The position numbers and the translations under genes are program-made. 64,000 nucleotides of DNA, taken from NCBI RefSeq assembly GCF_937616625.2, contig NC_065573.1, positions 5,347,001-5,411,000 of the forward strand, in the 5' to 3' direction. Shown here in pieces: positions 47,674-61,666 of the stretch. The stretch comes from Mercurialis annua. Taxonomy: Eukaryota; Streptophyta; Magnoliopsida; Malpighiales; Euphorbiaceae. How positions within the stretch are numbered: position 1 is the stretch's first letter; each line of letters opens with the position of its first letter. The notes under the pieces are model-generated. The model worked only from the letters and a program-made list of their open reading frames with translations. It did no database searches and had not been told where the DNA came from.

Positions 47674-50600
47674 CGTTTGTAATCGTTTGGCTTAAATCGC
47701 TAAAAAGGGGAAACGTTTGGATTTATTTCGTAACCTTTGTAAACCTTTGGCTTAAATTGCTAAATAGGTGAAACACTTTGATTTGTATCGTAAGGTTTGT
47801 ATACATTTAGCTTAAATTTCTTCAAAGGAGAAACGCTTGGATTAATTTCGTAACGTTTGTAAACGTTTGGCTAAATTGTTAAAAAGGGGAAATGTTTGGA
47901 TTTGTTTTGTAGCATTTATAAACGCTTGGCTTTAATCGGTAATAAGGAGAAACGTTTTGATTTGTTTCGTACCGTTTGTAAACGTTTGGCTTCAATCGCA
48001 AAAAAGAGGAAACGTTTGGATTTGTTTCGTAATGTTTGTAAACGTTTGGCTTAAATTGCTAAAAAGGTGGAAACGCTTGCATTTGTTTCGTAACGTTTGT
48101 AAACATTTGGCTTAATTTGCTAAAAAAGTGAATCGCTTGGTTCGTAACGTTTGTAAACGTTTGGTTTAAATTGCTAAAAATGGGAAACGTTTGGATTTGT
48201 TTCGTAACATTTGTAAGCGTTTGACTTCAACCGCTAAAAAGGGGAAACATTTTGATTTGTTTCGTGACGTTTGTAAACGTTTTGCTTAAATCGCTAAAAA
48301 GGTGAAACGATTGTGTTTGTTTTGTAACGTTTTAAACGTTTAGCTTAAATCGCTAAAATGGGCTAACGTTTGAATTTGTTTCGTAACGTATGTAAACGTT
48401 TGGCAATAATCGCTAAAAAGGGAAAATAGTTGGTTTTGTTTCGTAACGTTTGCAAACGTTCGGCTTAAATTGCTAAAAAGTGGAAACATTTGGATTTGTT
48501 TTGTAACGTTTGCAAACGTTTGGCTTATATTGCTAAAAAGGTGAAACGTTTGGATTTGTTTCGTAACGTTTGTAAATGTTTGGCTTAAATTGCTAAAAAT
48601 GGGAAACACTTGGATTTATTTGTAACGTTTGTAAACGTTTGGCTTAAATTGCTTAAAAGGTGAAACACTTGGTTTTAGTTCGTAAAGTTTGTAAAAGTTT
48701 TCCTTAAATCAAAAAGGTGAAACATTTTGATTTGTTTCGTAACGTTTGTAAACGTTTGGCTCAAATAGCTAAAAAGGTGAAACATTTGGATTTGTTTCGT
48801 AATGTTTGTAAAAATTTGGCTTAAATTTCAAAAAAGGTGAAACGGTTGGATTTGTTTCGTAACGTTTGTAAAATTTTGGCTTAAATCGCTAAAAAGGTGA
48901 AACATTTGGATTTGTTTCGTAACGTTTATAAACGTTTGGCTTAAATCGCTAAAAAGGTGAAACGGTTGGTTTTGTTTCGTAACGTTTGTAATCGTTTGGA
49001 TTAAATTGCTAAAAAGGTGAAACGTTTGGATTTATTTCGTAACGTTTGTAAACGTTTGTCTTAGATAGCTAAAAAGGTGAAACATTTGGTTTTGTTTTGT
49101 AACGTTTGTAATCGTTTGGCTTAAATCGCTAAAAAGGTGAAACATTTTGATTTCTTTCATAACGTTTGTAAACGTTTGGCTTAGAATGCTAAAAAGATTA
49201 AACGCTTGGATTTGTTTCGTAGCGTTTGTAAACTTTTGGCTTAAATTGCTAAAAAGGTGAAACGCTTGGTTTGTTTCGAAACATTGTAAACGTTTGGCTT
49301 TAATCGCGAAAAAGGTGAAACGCTTGGATTTATTTCGTAACCTTTGTAAACGTTTGGCTTAAATCGTTACAAAAGTAAAATGTTTGGATTAGTTTCGTAG
49401 CGTTTATAAACGTTAGGCATAAATTGCTAAAAAGTTGAAATGCATGGATTTGTTTCGTAAAGTTTGTAAACGTTTGGCTTAAATTGCTAAAAAGGTGAAA
49501 CGTTTGGATTTGTTTTGTAACTTTTGTAAATGTTTGTCTTAAATCGCTAAAAAGGTGAAACGTTTGGATTTGTTTGGAAACATTGTAAACGTTTCGCTTC
49601 AATCGCTTAAAAGGTGAAACTTTTGGATTTGTTTGGTAACGTTTGTAAATGTTAGGCTTAAATCGCTTAATAGGTAAAACGTTTGGATTTGTTTTGTAAC
49701 GTTTGTAACGTTTGGCTTAAATCGCTAAAAAGGTAACACTCTTGGATTTGTTTTGCAACGTTTGTAAACGTTTGGCTTGAATTGCTAAAAATGTGAAACG
49801 CTTGGATTGGTTTCGTAACGTTTGTAAACGTTTGGCTTAAATTGCTTAAAAGGTGAAACGCTTGTTTGTTTCGTAATGTTTGTAAACGTTTGGCTTAGAT
49901 CGCTAAAAAGGTGAAACATTTGGATATGTTTCATAACATTTGTAAATGTTTGGCTTAAATCGCTAAAAAGGTGAAACGCTTGGTTTTATTTCGTAGCGTT
50001 TGTAATCGTTTGGCTTAAATCGCTAAAAAGGTGAAACATTTGGATTTGTTTTAGAACGTTTGTAAACGTTTGGCTTAAATCGCTAAAAAGGTGAAACGCT
50101 TGGTTTTGTTTCGTAGCGTTTGTAATCGTTTGGCTTAAATCGCTAAAAAGGTGAAACGTTTGGATTTATTTCGTAACGTTTGGCTTAGATTGCTAAAAAG
50201 GTGAAACGCTTGGATTTGTTTCGTAACGTTTGAAAACGTTTTGCTTAAATTGCTAAAAAGGTGAAACGCTTGGATTTGTTTCGTAACATTTGTAAATACT
50301 TGGCTTAAATTGCTAAAAAGGTGAAACTATTGGATTTGTTTCGTAACGTTTGTAAACTTTGGGCATAAATTGCTAAAAATCTGAAACATTTAGATTCGTT
50401 TCATAACGTTTTAAACGTTTGGTTTAAATTGCTAAAAAAGTGATAAGCTTGAATTTATTTCGTAACGTTTGTAAACGTTTGGCTTAAATTGCTAAAAATT
50501 TGAAACGCTTGGATTTGTTTCGTAACGTTTGTAAACGTTTGGCTTATATTGCTAAAAAGGGGAAACGTTTTGATTTGCTTCGTAACGTTTGTAAGCATTT

Positions 50601-51180
50601 GGCTTAAACCGCTAAAAAGGTGAAACACTTGGTTTTGTTTCGCCTTTGTAAACGTTTGCTAAAAAGGTGAAATGGTCGGATTTGTTTCGTATCGTTTTAA
50701 ACGTTTGGATTTGTTTCGAAACGTTTGGATTTATTTCGTAACGTTTGTAAACGTTCGCTTCAATAACTAAAAAGGTGAAACGTTTGGATTTGTTTCGTAA
50801 TTTTTGTAAACGTGTGGCTTAAATCACTTAAAATGTGAAACCTTTGGATTTGTTTCGTAATGTTTACAAACGTTTGGTTTTGTTTCGTAACGTTTATAAA
50901 CGTTTGGCTTAAATCGCTAAAATGGGGAAACATTTGGTGTTGTTTTGTAACGTTTCTAAACGTTTGGATTTATTTTGTAACGTTTGGTTTTGTTTCGTAT
51001 GTTTTGTAAATGTTTGGCTTAAATGGCTAAAAAGGTGAAACATTTGGTTTTGTTTCGTAACGTTTGTAAACGGTTGGCATAAATCGCTAAAAAGGTGAAA
51101 CGTTTCGATTTGTTTCGTAACGTTTGTAAGGTTTTGGCTTAAATTGCTAAAAAGGCGAAACGTTTGGATTTGTTTTGTAA
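47674..51180. repeat. Higher-order repeat unit 0 (diverged, about 3507 bp)
   Basis: Matches the three following units through most of its length, from the TAAATAGGTGAAACACTTTG marker (47761, 51328) through GTTTCGAAACATTGTAAACG (about 49273, 52853) to about 50330. It then carries a different tail of about 820 bp (50340-51160) that matches 46770-47660 instead. It also lacks one monomer present early in units 1-3. It is visibly more diverged than units 1-3 are from one another. Confidence 0.8.
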
Positions 51181-54100
51181 CGTTTGTAATTGTTTGGCTT
51201 AAATCGCTAAAAAGGGGAAACGTTGGGATTTATTTCGTATCGTTTGTAAACGTTTGGCTTAAATCACTAAAAAGGTGAAACATTTGGATTTGTTTCGTAA
51301 CCTTTGTAAACGTTTGGCTTAAATTGCTAAATAGGTGAAACACTTTGATTTGTATCGTAACGTTTGTATACATTTAGCTTAAATTTCTTCAAAGGAGAAA
51401 CGCTTGGATTAATTTCGTAACGTTTGTAAACGTTTGGCTAAATTGCTAAAAAGGGGAAATGTTTGGATTTGTTTTGAATCATTTATAAACGTTTGGCTTT
51501 AATCGCTAATAAGGGGAAACATTTTGATTTGTTTCGTACCGTTTGTAAACGTTTGGCTTAAATCGCAAAAAAGAGGAAATATTTGGATTGGTTTCGTAAT
51601 GTTTGTAAACGTTTGGCTTAAATTGCTAAAAAGGTAAAAACGCTTGCATTTGTTTCGTAACGTTTGTAAACATTTGGCTTAATTTGCTAAAAAAAGTGAA
51701 TCGCTTGGTTCGGTTTCGTAACGTTTGTAAACGTTTGGCTTAAATTGCAAAAAATGGGAAACGTTTGGATTTGTTTCGTAACGTTTGTAAGCGTTTGGCT
51801 TCAATCGCTAAAAAGGGGAAACGTTTTGATTTGTTTCGTGACGTTTGTAAACGTTTTGCTTAAATCGCTAAAAAGGTGAAACGATTGTGCTTGTTTTGTA
51901 ACGTTTTAAACGTTTTGCTTAAATCGCTAAAATGGGCTAACGTTTGAATTTGTTTCGTAACGTCTGTAAACGTTTGGCAATAATCGCTAAAAAGGGGAAA
52001 CAGTTGGTTTTGTTTCGTAACGTTTGCAAACGTTAGGCTTAAATTGCTAAAAAGTGGAAACGTTTGGATTTGTTTCGTAACGTTTGCAAACGTTTGGCCT
52101 ATATTGCTAAAAAGGGGAAACGTTTGGATTTGTTTCGTAACGTTTGTAAATGTTTGGCTTAAATTGCTAAAAATGGGAAACGCTTGGATTTGTTTGTAAC
52201 GTTTGTAAACGTTTGGCTTAAATTGCTTAAAAGGTGAAACACTTGGTTTTAGTTCGTAAAGTTTGTAAAAGTTTGCCTTAAATCGCCAAAAAAGTGAAAC
52301 ATTTTGATTTGTTTCGTAAAGTTTGTAAACGTTTGGCTCAAATAGCTAAAAAGGTGAAATATTTGGATTTGTTTCGTAATGTTTGTAAAAATTTGGCTTA
52401 AATTGCAAAAAAGGTGAAACGGTTGGATTTGTTTCGTAACCTTTGAAAAATTTTGGCTTAAATCGCTAAAAAGGTGAAACATTTGGATTTGCTTCGTAAC
52501 GTTTATAAACGTTTGGCTTAAATCGCTAAAAAGGTGAAACAGTTGGTTTTGTTTCGTAACGTTTGTAATCGTTTCGATTAAATTGCTAAAAAGGTGAAAC
52601 GTTTGGATTTATTTCGTAACGTTTGTAAACGTTTATCTTAGATAGCTAAAAAGGTGAAACATTTGGTTTTGTTTCGTAACGTTTGTAATCGTTTGGCCTA
52701 AATCGCTAAAAAGGTGAAACATTTTGATTTCTTTCGTAACGTTTGTAAACGTTTGGCTTAGAATGCTAAAAAGGTGAAACGCTTGGATTTGTTTCGTAGC
52801 GTTTGTAGACTTTTGGCTTAAATTGCTAAAAAGGTGAAACGCCTGGTTTGTTTCGAAACATTGTAAACGCTTGGCTTTAATCGCGAAAAAGGTGAAACGC
52901 TTGGATTTATTTCGTAACCTTTGTAAACGTTTGGCTTAAATCGCTAAAAAGTAAAATGTTTGGATTAGTTTCGTAGCGTTTATAAACGTTAGGCATAAAT
53001 TGCTAAAAAGTTGAAATGGTTGGATTTGTTTCGTAAAGTTTGTAAACGTTTGGCTTAAATTGCTAAAAAGGTGAAACGTTTGGATTTGTTTTGTAACGTT
53101 TGTAAATGTTTGTCTTAAATGCTAAAAAGGTGAAACGTTTGGATTTGTTTGGAAACATTGTAAACGTTTCGCTTCAATCGCTAAAAAGGTGAAACTTTTG
53201 GATTTGTTTGGTAACGTTTGTAAATGTTAGGCTTAAATTGCTTAAAAGGTAAAACGTTTGGATTTGTTTTGTAACGTTTGTAACGTTTGGCTTAAATCGC
53301 TAAAAAGGTAACACTCTTGGATTTGTTTTGCAACGTTTGGCTTGAATTGCTAAAAATGTGAAACGCTTGGATTAGTTGCGTAACGTTTGTAAACGTTTGG
53401 CTTAAATTGCTAAAAAGGTGAAACGCTTGGTTTGTTTCGTAATGTTTGTAAACGTTTGACTTAAATCACTAAAAAGGTGAAACATTTGGATTTGTTTCAT
53501 AACGTTTGTAAACGTTTGGCTTAAATCGCTAAAAAGGTGAAACGCTTGGTTTTGTTTCGTAGCGTTTGTAATCGTTTGGCTTAAATCGCTAAATAGGTGA
53601 AACATTTGGATTTGTTTCAGAATGTTTGTAAACGTTTGGCTAAAATCGCTAAAAAGGTGAAACGCTTGGTTTAGTTTCGTAGCGTTTGTAATCGTTTGGC
53701 TTAAATCGCTAAAAAGGTGAAACGTTTGAATTTATTTCGTAACATTTGGCTTAGATTGCTAAAAAGGCGAAACGCTTGGATTTGTTTCGTAACGTTTGAA
53801 AACGTTTTGCTTAAATTGCTAAAAAGGTGAAACGCTTGGATTTGTTTCGTAACCTTTGTAAATGTTTGGCTTAAATTGCTAAAAAGGTGAAACTCTTGGA
53901 TTTGTTTCATAACCTTTGTAAACTTTTGGCTTAAATCGCTAAAAAGGTGAAACGTTTGGATTTGTTTGGAAACCTTTGTAAACGTTTGGCTTAAATCGCT
54001 AAAAAGGTGTAATGTTTGGATTTGTTTCGTAGCGTTTTTAATCATTTAGCTTAAATTACTAAAAAGGTGAAACGCTTGGATTTGTTTTGTAACCTCTGTA

Positions 54101-54688
54101 AACGTTTGGCTTAAATTGCTAAAAATGTGAAACGCTTGGATTTGTTTTGTAACCTTTGTAAACGTTTGGATTAAATCGCTAAAAAGTGAAACGTTTGGAT
54201 TAGTTTCGTCACGTTTGTAAACGTTTGGCTTAAATTGCTGAAAATGTGAAACTCTTGGATTTGTTTCGAAACGTTTGTAAACGTTTGGCTTAAATTGCTA
54301 AAAACGTGAAACGCGTGGATTTGTTTAGTAACGTTTGTAAACGTTTGGCTTAAATTGCTAAAAAGGTGAACGCTTGGATTTGTTTCGTAATGTTTGTAAC
54401 GGTTTGGCTTAAATCGCTAAAAAGGTGAAATGCTTGGTTTGTTTCGAAACATTGTAAACGTTTGGCTTAAATCGCGAAAAAGGTGAAACGCTTGGATTTG
54501 TTTAGTAATCTTTGTAAACGTTAGGCTTAAATCGCGAAAAAAGTGAAACTTTTGGATTAGTTTCGTAGAGTTTATAAAGATTAGGCATAAATTGCTAAAA
54601 ACTTGAAATGCTTGGATTTGTTTCATAACGTTTGTAATCGTTTGGCTTAAATTGCTAAAAAGGTGAAACGTTTGGATTTGTTTCGTAA
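51181..54688. repeat. Higher-order repeat unit 1 (3508 bp)
   Basis: Starts at CGTTTGTAATTGTTTGGC, which recurs at 54689 and 58178. It differs in length from units 2 and 3 by 19 bp. This is explained by 20 extra bases near 52417-52437 and one missing base near 53119. Confidence 0.93.
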
Positions 54689-57600
54689 CGTTTGTAATTG
54701 TTTGGCTTAAATCGCTAAAAAGGGGAAACGTTGGGATTTATTTCGTATCGTTTGTAAACGTTTGGCTTAAATCACTAAAAAGGTGAAACATTTGGATTTG
54801 TTTCGTAACCTTTGTAAACGTTTGGCTTAAATTGCTAAATAGGTGAAACACTTTGATTTGTATCGTAACGTTTGTATACATTTAGCTTAAATTTCTTCAA
54901 AGGAGAAACGCTTGGATTAATTTCGTAACGTTTGTAAACGTTTGGCTAAATTGCTAAAAAGGGGAAATGTTTGGATTTGTTTTGAATCATTTATAAACGT
55001 TTGGCTTTAATCGCTAATAAGGGGAAACATTTTGATTTGTTTCGTACCGTTTGTAAACGTTTGGCTTAAATCGCAAAAAAGAGGAAATATTTGGATTGGT
55101 TTCGTAATGTTTGTAAACGTTTGGCTTAAATTGCTAAAAAGGTAAAAACGCTTGCATTTGTTTCGTAACGTTTGTAAACATTTGGCTTAATTTGCTAAAA
55201 AAAGTGAATCGCTTGGTTCGGTTTCGTAACGTTTGTAAACGTTTGGCTTAAATTGCAAAAAATGGGAAACGTTTGGATTTGTTTCGTAACGTTTGTAAGC
55301 GTTTGGCTTCAATCGCTAAAAAGGGGAAACGTTTTGATTTGTTTCGTGACGTTTGTAAACGTTTTGCTTAAATCGCTAAAAAGGTGAAACGATTGTGTTT
55401 GTTTTGTAACGTTTTAAACGTTTTGCTTAAATCGCTAAAATGGGCTAACGTTTGAATTTGTTTCGTAACGTCTGTAAACGTTTGGCAATAATCGCTAAAA
55501 AGGGGAAACAGTTGGTTTTGTTTCGTAACGTTTGCAAACGTTAGGCTTAAATTGCTAAAAAGTGGAAACGTTTGGATTTGTTTCGTAACGTTTGCAAACG
55601 TTTGGCCTATATTGCTAAAAAGGGGAAACGTTTGGATTTGTTTCGTAACGTTTGTAAATGTTTGGCTTAAATTGCTAAAAATGGGAAACGCTTGGATTTG
55701 TTTGTAACGTTTGTAAACGTTTGGCTTAAATTGCTTAAAAGGTGAAACACTTGGTTTTAGTTCGTAAAGTTTGTAAAAGTTTGCCTTAAATCGCCAAAAA
55801 AGTGAAACATTTTGATTTGTTTCGTAAAGTTTGTAAACGTTTGGCTCAAATAGCTAAAAAGGTGAAATATTTGGATTTGTTTCGTAAAGTTTGTAAAAAT
55901 TTGGCTTAAATTGCAAAAAAGTCGTAACCTTTGTAAAATTTTGGCTTAAATCGCTAAAAAGGTGAAACATTTGGATTTGTTTCGTAACGTTTATAAACGT
56001 TTGGCTTAAATCGCTAAAAAGGTGAAACAGTTGGTTTTGTTTCGTAACGTTTGTAATCGTTTCGATTAAATTGCTAAAAAGGTGAAACGTTTGGATTTAT
56101 TTCGTAACGTTTGTAAACGTTTATCTTAGATAGCTAAAAAGGTGAAACATTTGGTTTTGTTTCGTAACGTTTGTAATCGTTTGGCCTAAATCGCTAAAAA
56201 GGTGAAACATTTTGATTTCTTTCGTAACGTTTGTAAACGTTTGGCTTAGAATGCTAAAAAGGTGAAACGCTTGGATTTGTTTCGTAGCGTTTGTAAACTT
56301 TTGGCTTAAATTGCTAAAAAGGTGAAACGCTTGGTTTGTTTCGAAACATTGTAAACGTTTGGCTTTAATCGCGAAAAAGGTGAAACGCTTGGATTTATTT
56401 CGTAACCTTTGTAAACGTTTGGCTTAAATCGCTAAAAAGTAAAATGTTTGGATTAGTTTCGTAGCGTTTATAAACGTTAGGCATAAATTGCTAAAAAGTT
56501 GAAATGGTTGGATTTGTTTCGTAAAGTTTGTAAACGTTTGGCTTAAATTGCTAAAAAGGTGAAACGTTTGGATTTGTTTTGTAACGTTTGTAAATGTTTG
56601 TCTTAAATCGCTAAAAAGGTGAAACGTTTGGATTTGTTTGGAAACATTGTAAACGTTTCGCTTCAATCGCTAAAAAGGTGAAACTTTTGGATTTGTTTGG
56701 TAACGTTTGTAAATGTTAGGCTTAAATTGCTTAAAAGGTAAAACGTTTGGATTTGTTTTGTAACGTTTGTAACGTTTGGCTTAAATCGCTAAAAAGGTAA
56801 CACTCTTGGATTTGTTTTGCAACGTTTGGCTTGAATTGCTAAAAATGTGAAACGCTTGGATTAGTTGCGTAACGTTTGTAAACGTTTGGCTTAAATTGCT
56901 AAAAAGGTGAAACGCTTGGTTTGTTTCGTAATGTTTGTAAACGTTTGACTTAAATCACTAAAAAGGTGAAACATTTGGATTTGTTTCATAACGTTTGTAA
57001 ACGTTTGGCTTAAATCGCTAAAAAGGTGAAACGCTTGGTTTTGTTTCGTAGCGTTTGTAATCGTTTGGCTTAAATCGCTAAATAGGTGAAACATTTAGAT
57101 TTGTTTCAGAATGTTTGTAAACGTTTGGCTTAAATCGCTAAAAAGGTGAAACGCTTGGTTTAGTTTCGTAGCGTTTGTAATCGTTTGGCTTAAATCGCTA
57201 AAAAGGTGAAACGTTTGAATTTATTTCGTAACATTTGGCTTAGATTGCTAAAAAGGCGAAACGCTTGGATTTGTTTCGTAACGTTTGAAAACGTTTTGCT
57301 TAAATTGCTAAAAAGGTGAAACGCTTGGATTTGTTTCGTAACCTTTGTAAATGTTTGGCTTAAATTGCTAAAAAGGTGAAACTCTTGGATTTGTTTCATA
57401 ACCTTTGTAAACTTTTGGCTTAAATCGCTAAAAAGGTGAAACGTTTGGATTTGTTTGGAAACCTTTGTAAACGTTTGGCTTAAATCGCTAAAAAGGTGTA
57501 ATGTTTGGATTTGTTTCGTAGCGTTTTTAATCATTTAGCTTAAATTACTAAAAAGGTGAAACGCTTGGATTTGTTTTGTAACCTCTGTAAACGTTTGGCT

Positions 57601-58177
57601 TAAATTGCTAAAAATGTGAAACGCTTGGATTTGTTTTGTAACCTTTGTAAACGTTTGGATTAAATCGCTAAAAAGTGAAACGTTTGGATTAGTTTCGTCA
57701 CGTTTGTAAACGTTTGGCTTAAATTGCTGAAAATGTGAAACTCTTGGATTTGTTTCGAAACGTTTGTAAACGTTTGGCTTAAATTGCTAAAAACGTGAAA
57801 CGCGTGGATTTGTTTAGTAACGTTTGTAAGCGTTTGGCTTAAATTGCTAAAAAGGTGAACGCTTGGATTTGTTTCGTAATGTTTGTAACGGTTTGGCTTA
57901 AATCGCTAAAAAGGTGAAATGCTTGGTTTGTTTCGAAACATTGTAAACGTTTGGCTTAAATCGCGAAAAAGGTGAAACGCTTGGATTTGTTTAGTAATCT
58001 TTGTAAACGTTAGGCTTAAATCGCGAAAAAAGTGAAACGTTTGGATTAGTTTCGTAGAGTTTATAAAGATTAGGCATAAATTGCTAAAAACTTGAAATGC
58101 TTGGATTTGTTTCATAACGTTTGTAATCGTTTGGCTTAAATTGCTAAAAAGGTGAAACGTTTGGATTTGTTTCGTAA
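54689..58177. repeat. Higher-order repeat unit 2 (3489 bp)
   Basis: Nearly identical to unit 3, with the same length and the same 20-bp deletion (near 55919) relative to unit 1. By eye I noted only a handful of base differences from unit 3, for example GTGT near 55395 against GTGC near 58883. Confidence 0.95.
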
Positions 58178-61100
58178 CGTTTGTAATTGTTTGGCTTAAA
58201 TCGCTAAAAAGGGGAAACGTTGGGATTTATTTCGTATCGTTTGTAAACGTTTGGCTTAAATCACTAAAAAGGTGAAACATTTGGATTTGTTTCGTAACCT
58301 TTGTAAACGTTTGGCTTAAATTGCTAAATAGGTGAAACACTTTGATTTGTATCGTAACGTTTGTATACATTTAGCTTAAATTTCTTCAAAGGAGAAACGC
58401 TTGGATTAATTTCGTAACGTTTGTAAACGTTTGGCTAAATTGCTAAAAAGGGGAAATGTTTGGATTTGTTTTGAATCATTTATAAACGTTTGGCTTTAAT
58501 CGCTAATAAGGGGAAACATTTTGATTTGTTTCGTACCGTTTGTAAACGTTTGGCTTAAATCGCAAAAAAGAGGAAATATTTGGATTGGTTTCGTAATGTT
58601 TGTAAACGTTTGGCTTAAATTGCTAAAAAGGTAAAAACGCTTGCATTTGTTTCGTAACGTTTGTAAACATTTGGCTTAATTTGCTAAAAAAAGTGAATCG
58701 CTTGGTTCGGTTTCGTAACGTTTGTAAACGTTTGGCTTAAATTGCAAAAAATGGGAAACGTTTGGATTTGTTTCGTAACGTTTGTAAGCGTTTGGCTTCA
58801 ATCGCTAAAAAGGGGAAACGTTTTGATTTGTTTCGTGACGTTTGTAAACGTTTTGCTTAAATCGCTAAAAAGGTGAAACGATTGTGCTTGTTTTGTAACG
58901 TTTTAAACGTTTTGCTTAAATCGCTAAAATGGGCTAACGTTTGAATTTGTTTCGTAACGTCTGTAAACGTTTGGCAATAATCGCTAAAAAGGGGAAACAG
59001 TTGGTTTTGTTTCGTAACGTTTGCAAACGTTAGGCTTAAATTGCTAAAAAGTGGAAACGTTTGGATTTGTTTCGTAACGTTTGCAAACGTTTGGCCTATA
59101 TTGCTAAAAAGGGGAAACGTTTGGATTTGTTTCGTAACGTTTGTAAATGTTTGGCTTAAATTGCTAAAAATGGGAAACGCTTGGATTTGTTTGTAACGTT
59201 TGTAAACGTTTGGCTTAAATTGCTTAAAAGGTGAAACACTTGGTTTTAGTTCGTAAAGTTTGTAAAAGTTTGCCTTAAATCGCCAAAAAAGTGAAACATT
59301 TTGATTTGTTTCATAAAGTTTGTAAACGTTTGGCTCAAATAGCTAAAAAGGTGAAATATTTGGATTTGTTTCGTAATGTTTGTAAAAATTTGGCTTAAAT
59401 TGCAAAAAAGTCGTAACCTTTGTAAAATTTTGGCTTAAATCGCTAAAAAGGTGAAACATTTGGATTTGTTTCGTAACGTTTATAAACGTTTGGCTTAAAT
59501 CGCTAAAAAGGTGAAACAGTTGGTTTTGTTTCGTAACGTTTGTAATCGTTTCGATTAAATTGCTAAAAAGGTGAAACGTTTGGATTTATTTCGTAACGTT
59601 TGTAAACGTTTATCTTAGATAGCTAAAAAGGTGAAACATTTGGTTTTGTTTCGTAACGTTTGTAATCGTTTGGCCTAAATCGCTAAAAAGGTGAAACATT
59701 TTGATTTCTTTCGTAACGTTTGTAAACGTTTGGCTTAGAATGCTAAAAAGGTGAAACGCTTGGATTTGTTTCGTAGCGTTTGTAAACTTTTGGCTTAAAT
59801 TGCTAAAAAGGTGAAACGCTTGGTTTGTTTCGAAACATTGTAAACGTTTGGCTTTAATCGCGAAAAAGGTGAAACGCTTGGATTTATTTCGTAACCTTTG
59901 TAAACGTTTGGCTTAAATCGCTAAAAAGTAAAATGTTTGGATTAGTTTCGTAGCGTTTATAAACGTTAGGCATAAATTGCTAAAAAGTTGAAATGGTTGG
60001 ATTTGTTTCGTAAAGTTTGTAAACGTTTGGCTTAAATTGCTAAAAAGGTGAAACGTTTGGATTTGTTTTGTAACGTTTGTAAATGTTTGTCTTAAATCGC
60101 TAAAAAGGTGAAACGTTTGGATTTGTTTGGAAACATTGTAAACGTTTCGCTTCAATCGCTAAAAAGGTGAAACTTTTGGATTTGTTTGGTAACGTTTGTA
60201 AATGTTAGGCTTAAATTGCTTAAAAGGTAAAACGTTTGGATTTGTTTTGTAACGTTTGTAACGTTTGGCTTAAATCGCTAAAAAGGTAACACTCTTGGAT
60301 TTGTTTTGCAACGTTTGGCTTGAATTGCTAAAAATGTGAAACGCTTGGATTAGTTGCGTAACGTTTGTAAACGTTTGGCTTAAATTGCTAAAAAGGTGAA
60401 ACGCTTGGTTTGTTTCGTAATGTTTGTAAACGTTTGACTTAAATCACTAAAAAGGTGAAACATTTGGATTTGTTTCTTAACGTTTGTAAACGTTTGGCTT
60501 AAATCGCTAAAAAGGTGAAACGCTTGGTTTTGTTTCGTAGCGTTTGTAATCGTTTGGCTTAAATCGCTAAATAGGTGAAACATTTAGATTTGTTTCAGAA
60601 TGTTTGTAAACGTTTGGCTTAAATCGCTAAAAAGGTGAAACGCTTGGTTTAGTTTCGTAGCGTTTGTAATCGTTTGGCTTAAATCGCTAAAAAGGTGAAA
60701 CGTTTGAATTTATTTCGTAACATTTGGCTTAGATTGCTAAAAAGGCGAAACGCTTGGATTTGTTTCGTAACGTTTGAAAACGTTTTGCTTAAATTGCTAA
60801 AAAGGTGAAACGCTTGGATTTGTTTCGTAACCTTTGTAAATGTTTGGCTTAAATTGCTAAAAAGGTGAAACTCTTGGATTTGTTTCATAACCTTTGTAAA
60901 CTTTTGGCTTAAATCGCTAAAAAGGTGAAACGTTTGGATTTGTTTGGAAACCTTTGTAAACGTTTGGCTTAAATCGCTAAAAAGGTGTAATGTTTGGATT
61001 TGTTTCGTAGCGTTTTTAATCATTTAGCTTAAATTACTAAAAAGGTGAAACGCTTGGATTTGTTTTGTAACCTCTGTAAACGTTTGGCTTAAATTGCTAA

Positions 61101-61666
61101 AAATGTGAAACGCTTGGATTTGTTTTGTAACCTTTGTAAACGTTTGGATTAAATCGCTAAAAAGTGAAACGTTTGGATTAGTTTCGTCACGTTTGTAAAC
61201 GTTTGGCTTAAATTGCTGAAAATGTGAAACTCTTGGATTTGTTTCGAAACGTTTGTAAACGTTTGGCTTAAATTGCTAAAAACGTGAAACGCGTGGATTT
61301 GTTTAGTAACGTTTGTAAGCGTTTGGCTTAAATTGCTAAAAAGGTGAACGCTTGGATTTGTTTCGTAATGTTTGTAACGGTTTGGCTTAAATCGCTAAAA
61401 AGGTGAAATGCTTGGTTTGTTTCGAAACATTGTAAACGTTTGGCTTAAATCGCGAAAAAGGTGAAACGCTTGGATTTGTTTAGTAATCTTTGTAAACGTT
61501 AGGCTTAAATCGCGAAAAAAGTGAAACGTTTGGATTAGTTTCGTAGAGTTTATAAAGATTAGGCATAAATTGCTAAAAACTTGAAATGCTTGGATTTGTT
61601 TCATAACGTTTGTAATCGTTTGGCTTAAATTGCTAAAAAGGTGAAACGTTTGGATTTGTTTCGTAA
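58178..61666. repeat. Higher-order repeat unit 3 (3489 bp)
   Basis: Same length as unit 2 with very few substitutions. Private changes noted: CATAAAG near 59311 and CTTAACG near 60477. The series ends where the expected TTTGTAATTG start of a fourth unit is replaced by TTTGTAAACG at 61667. Confidence 0.95.
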
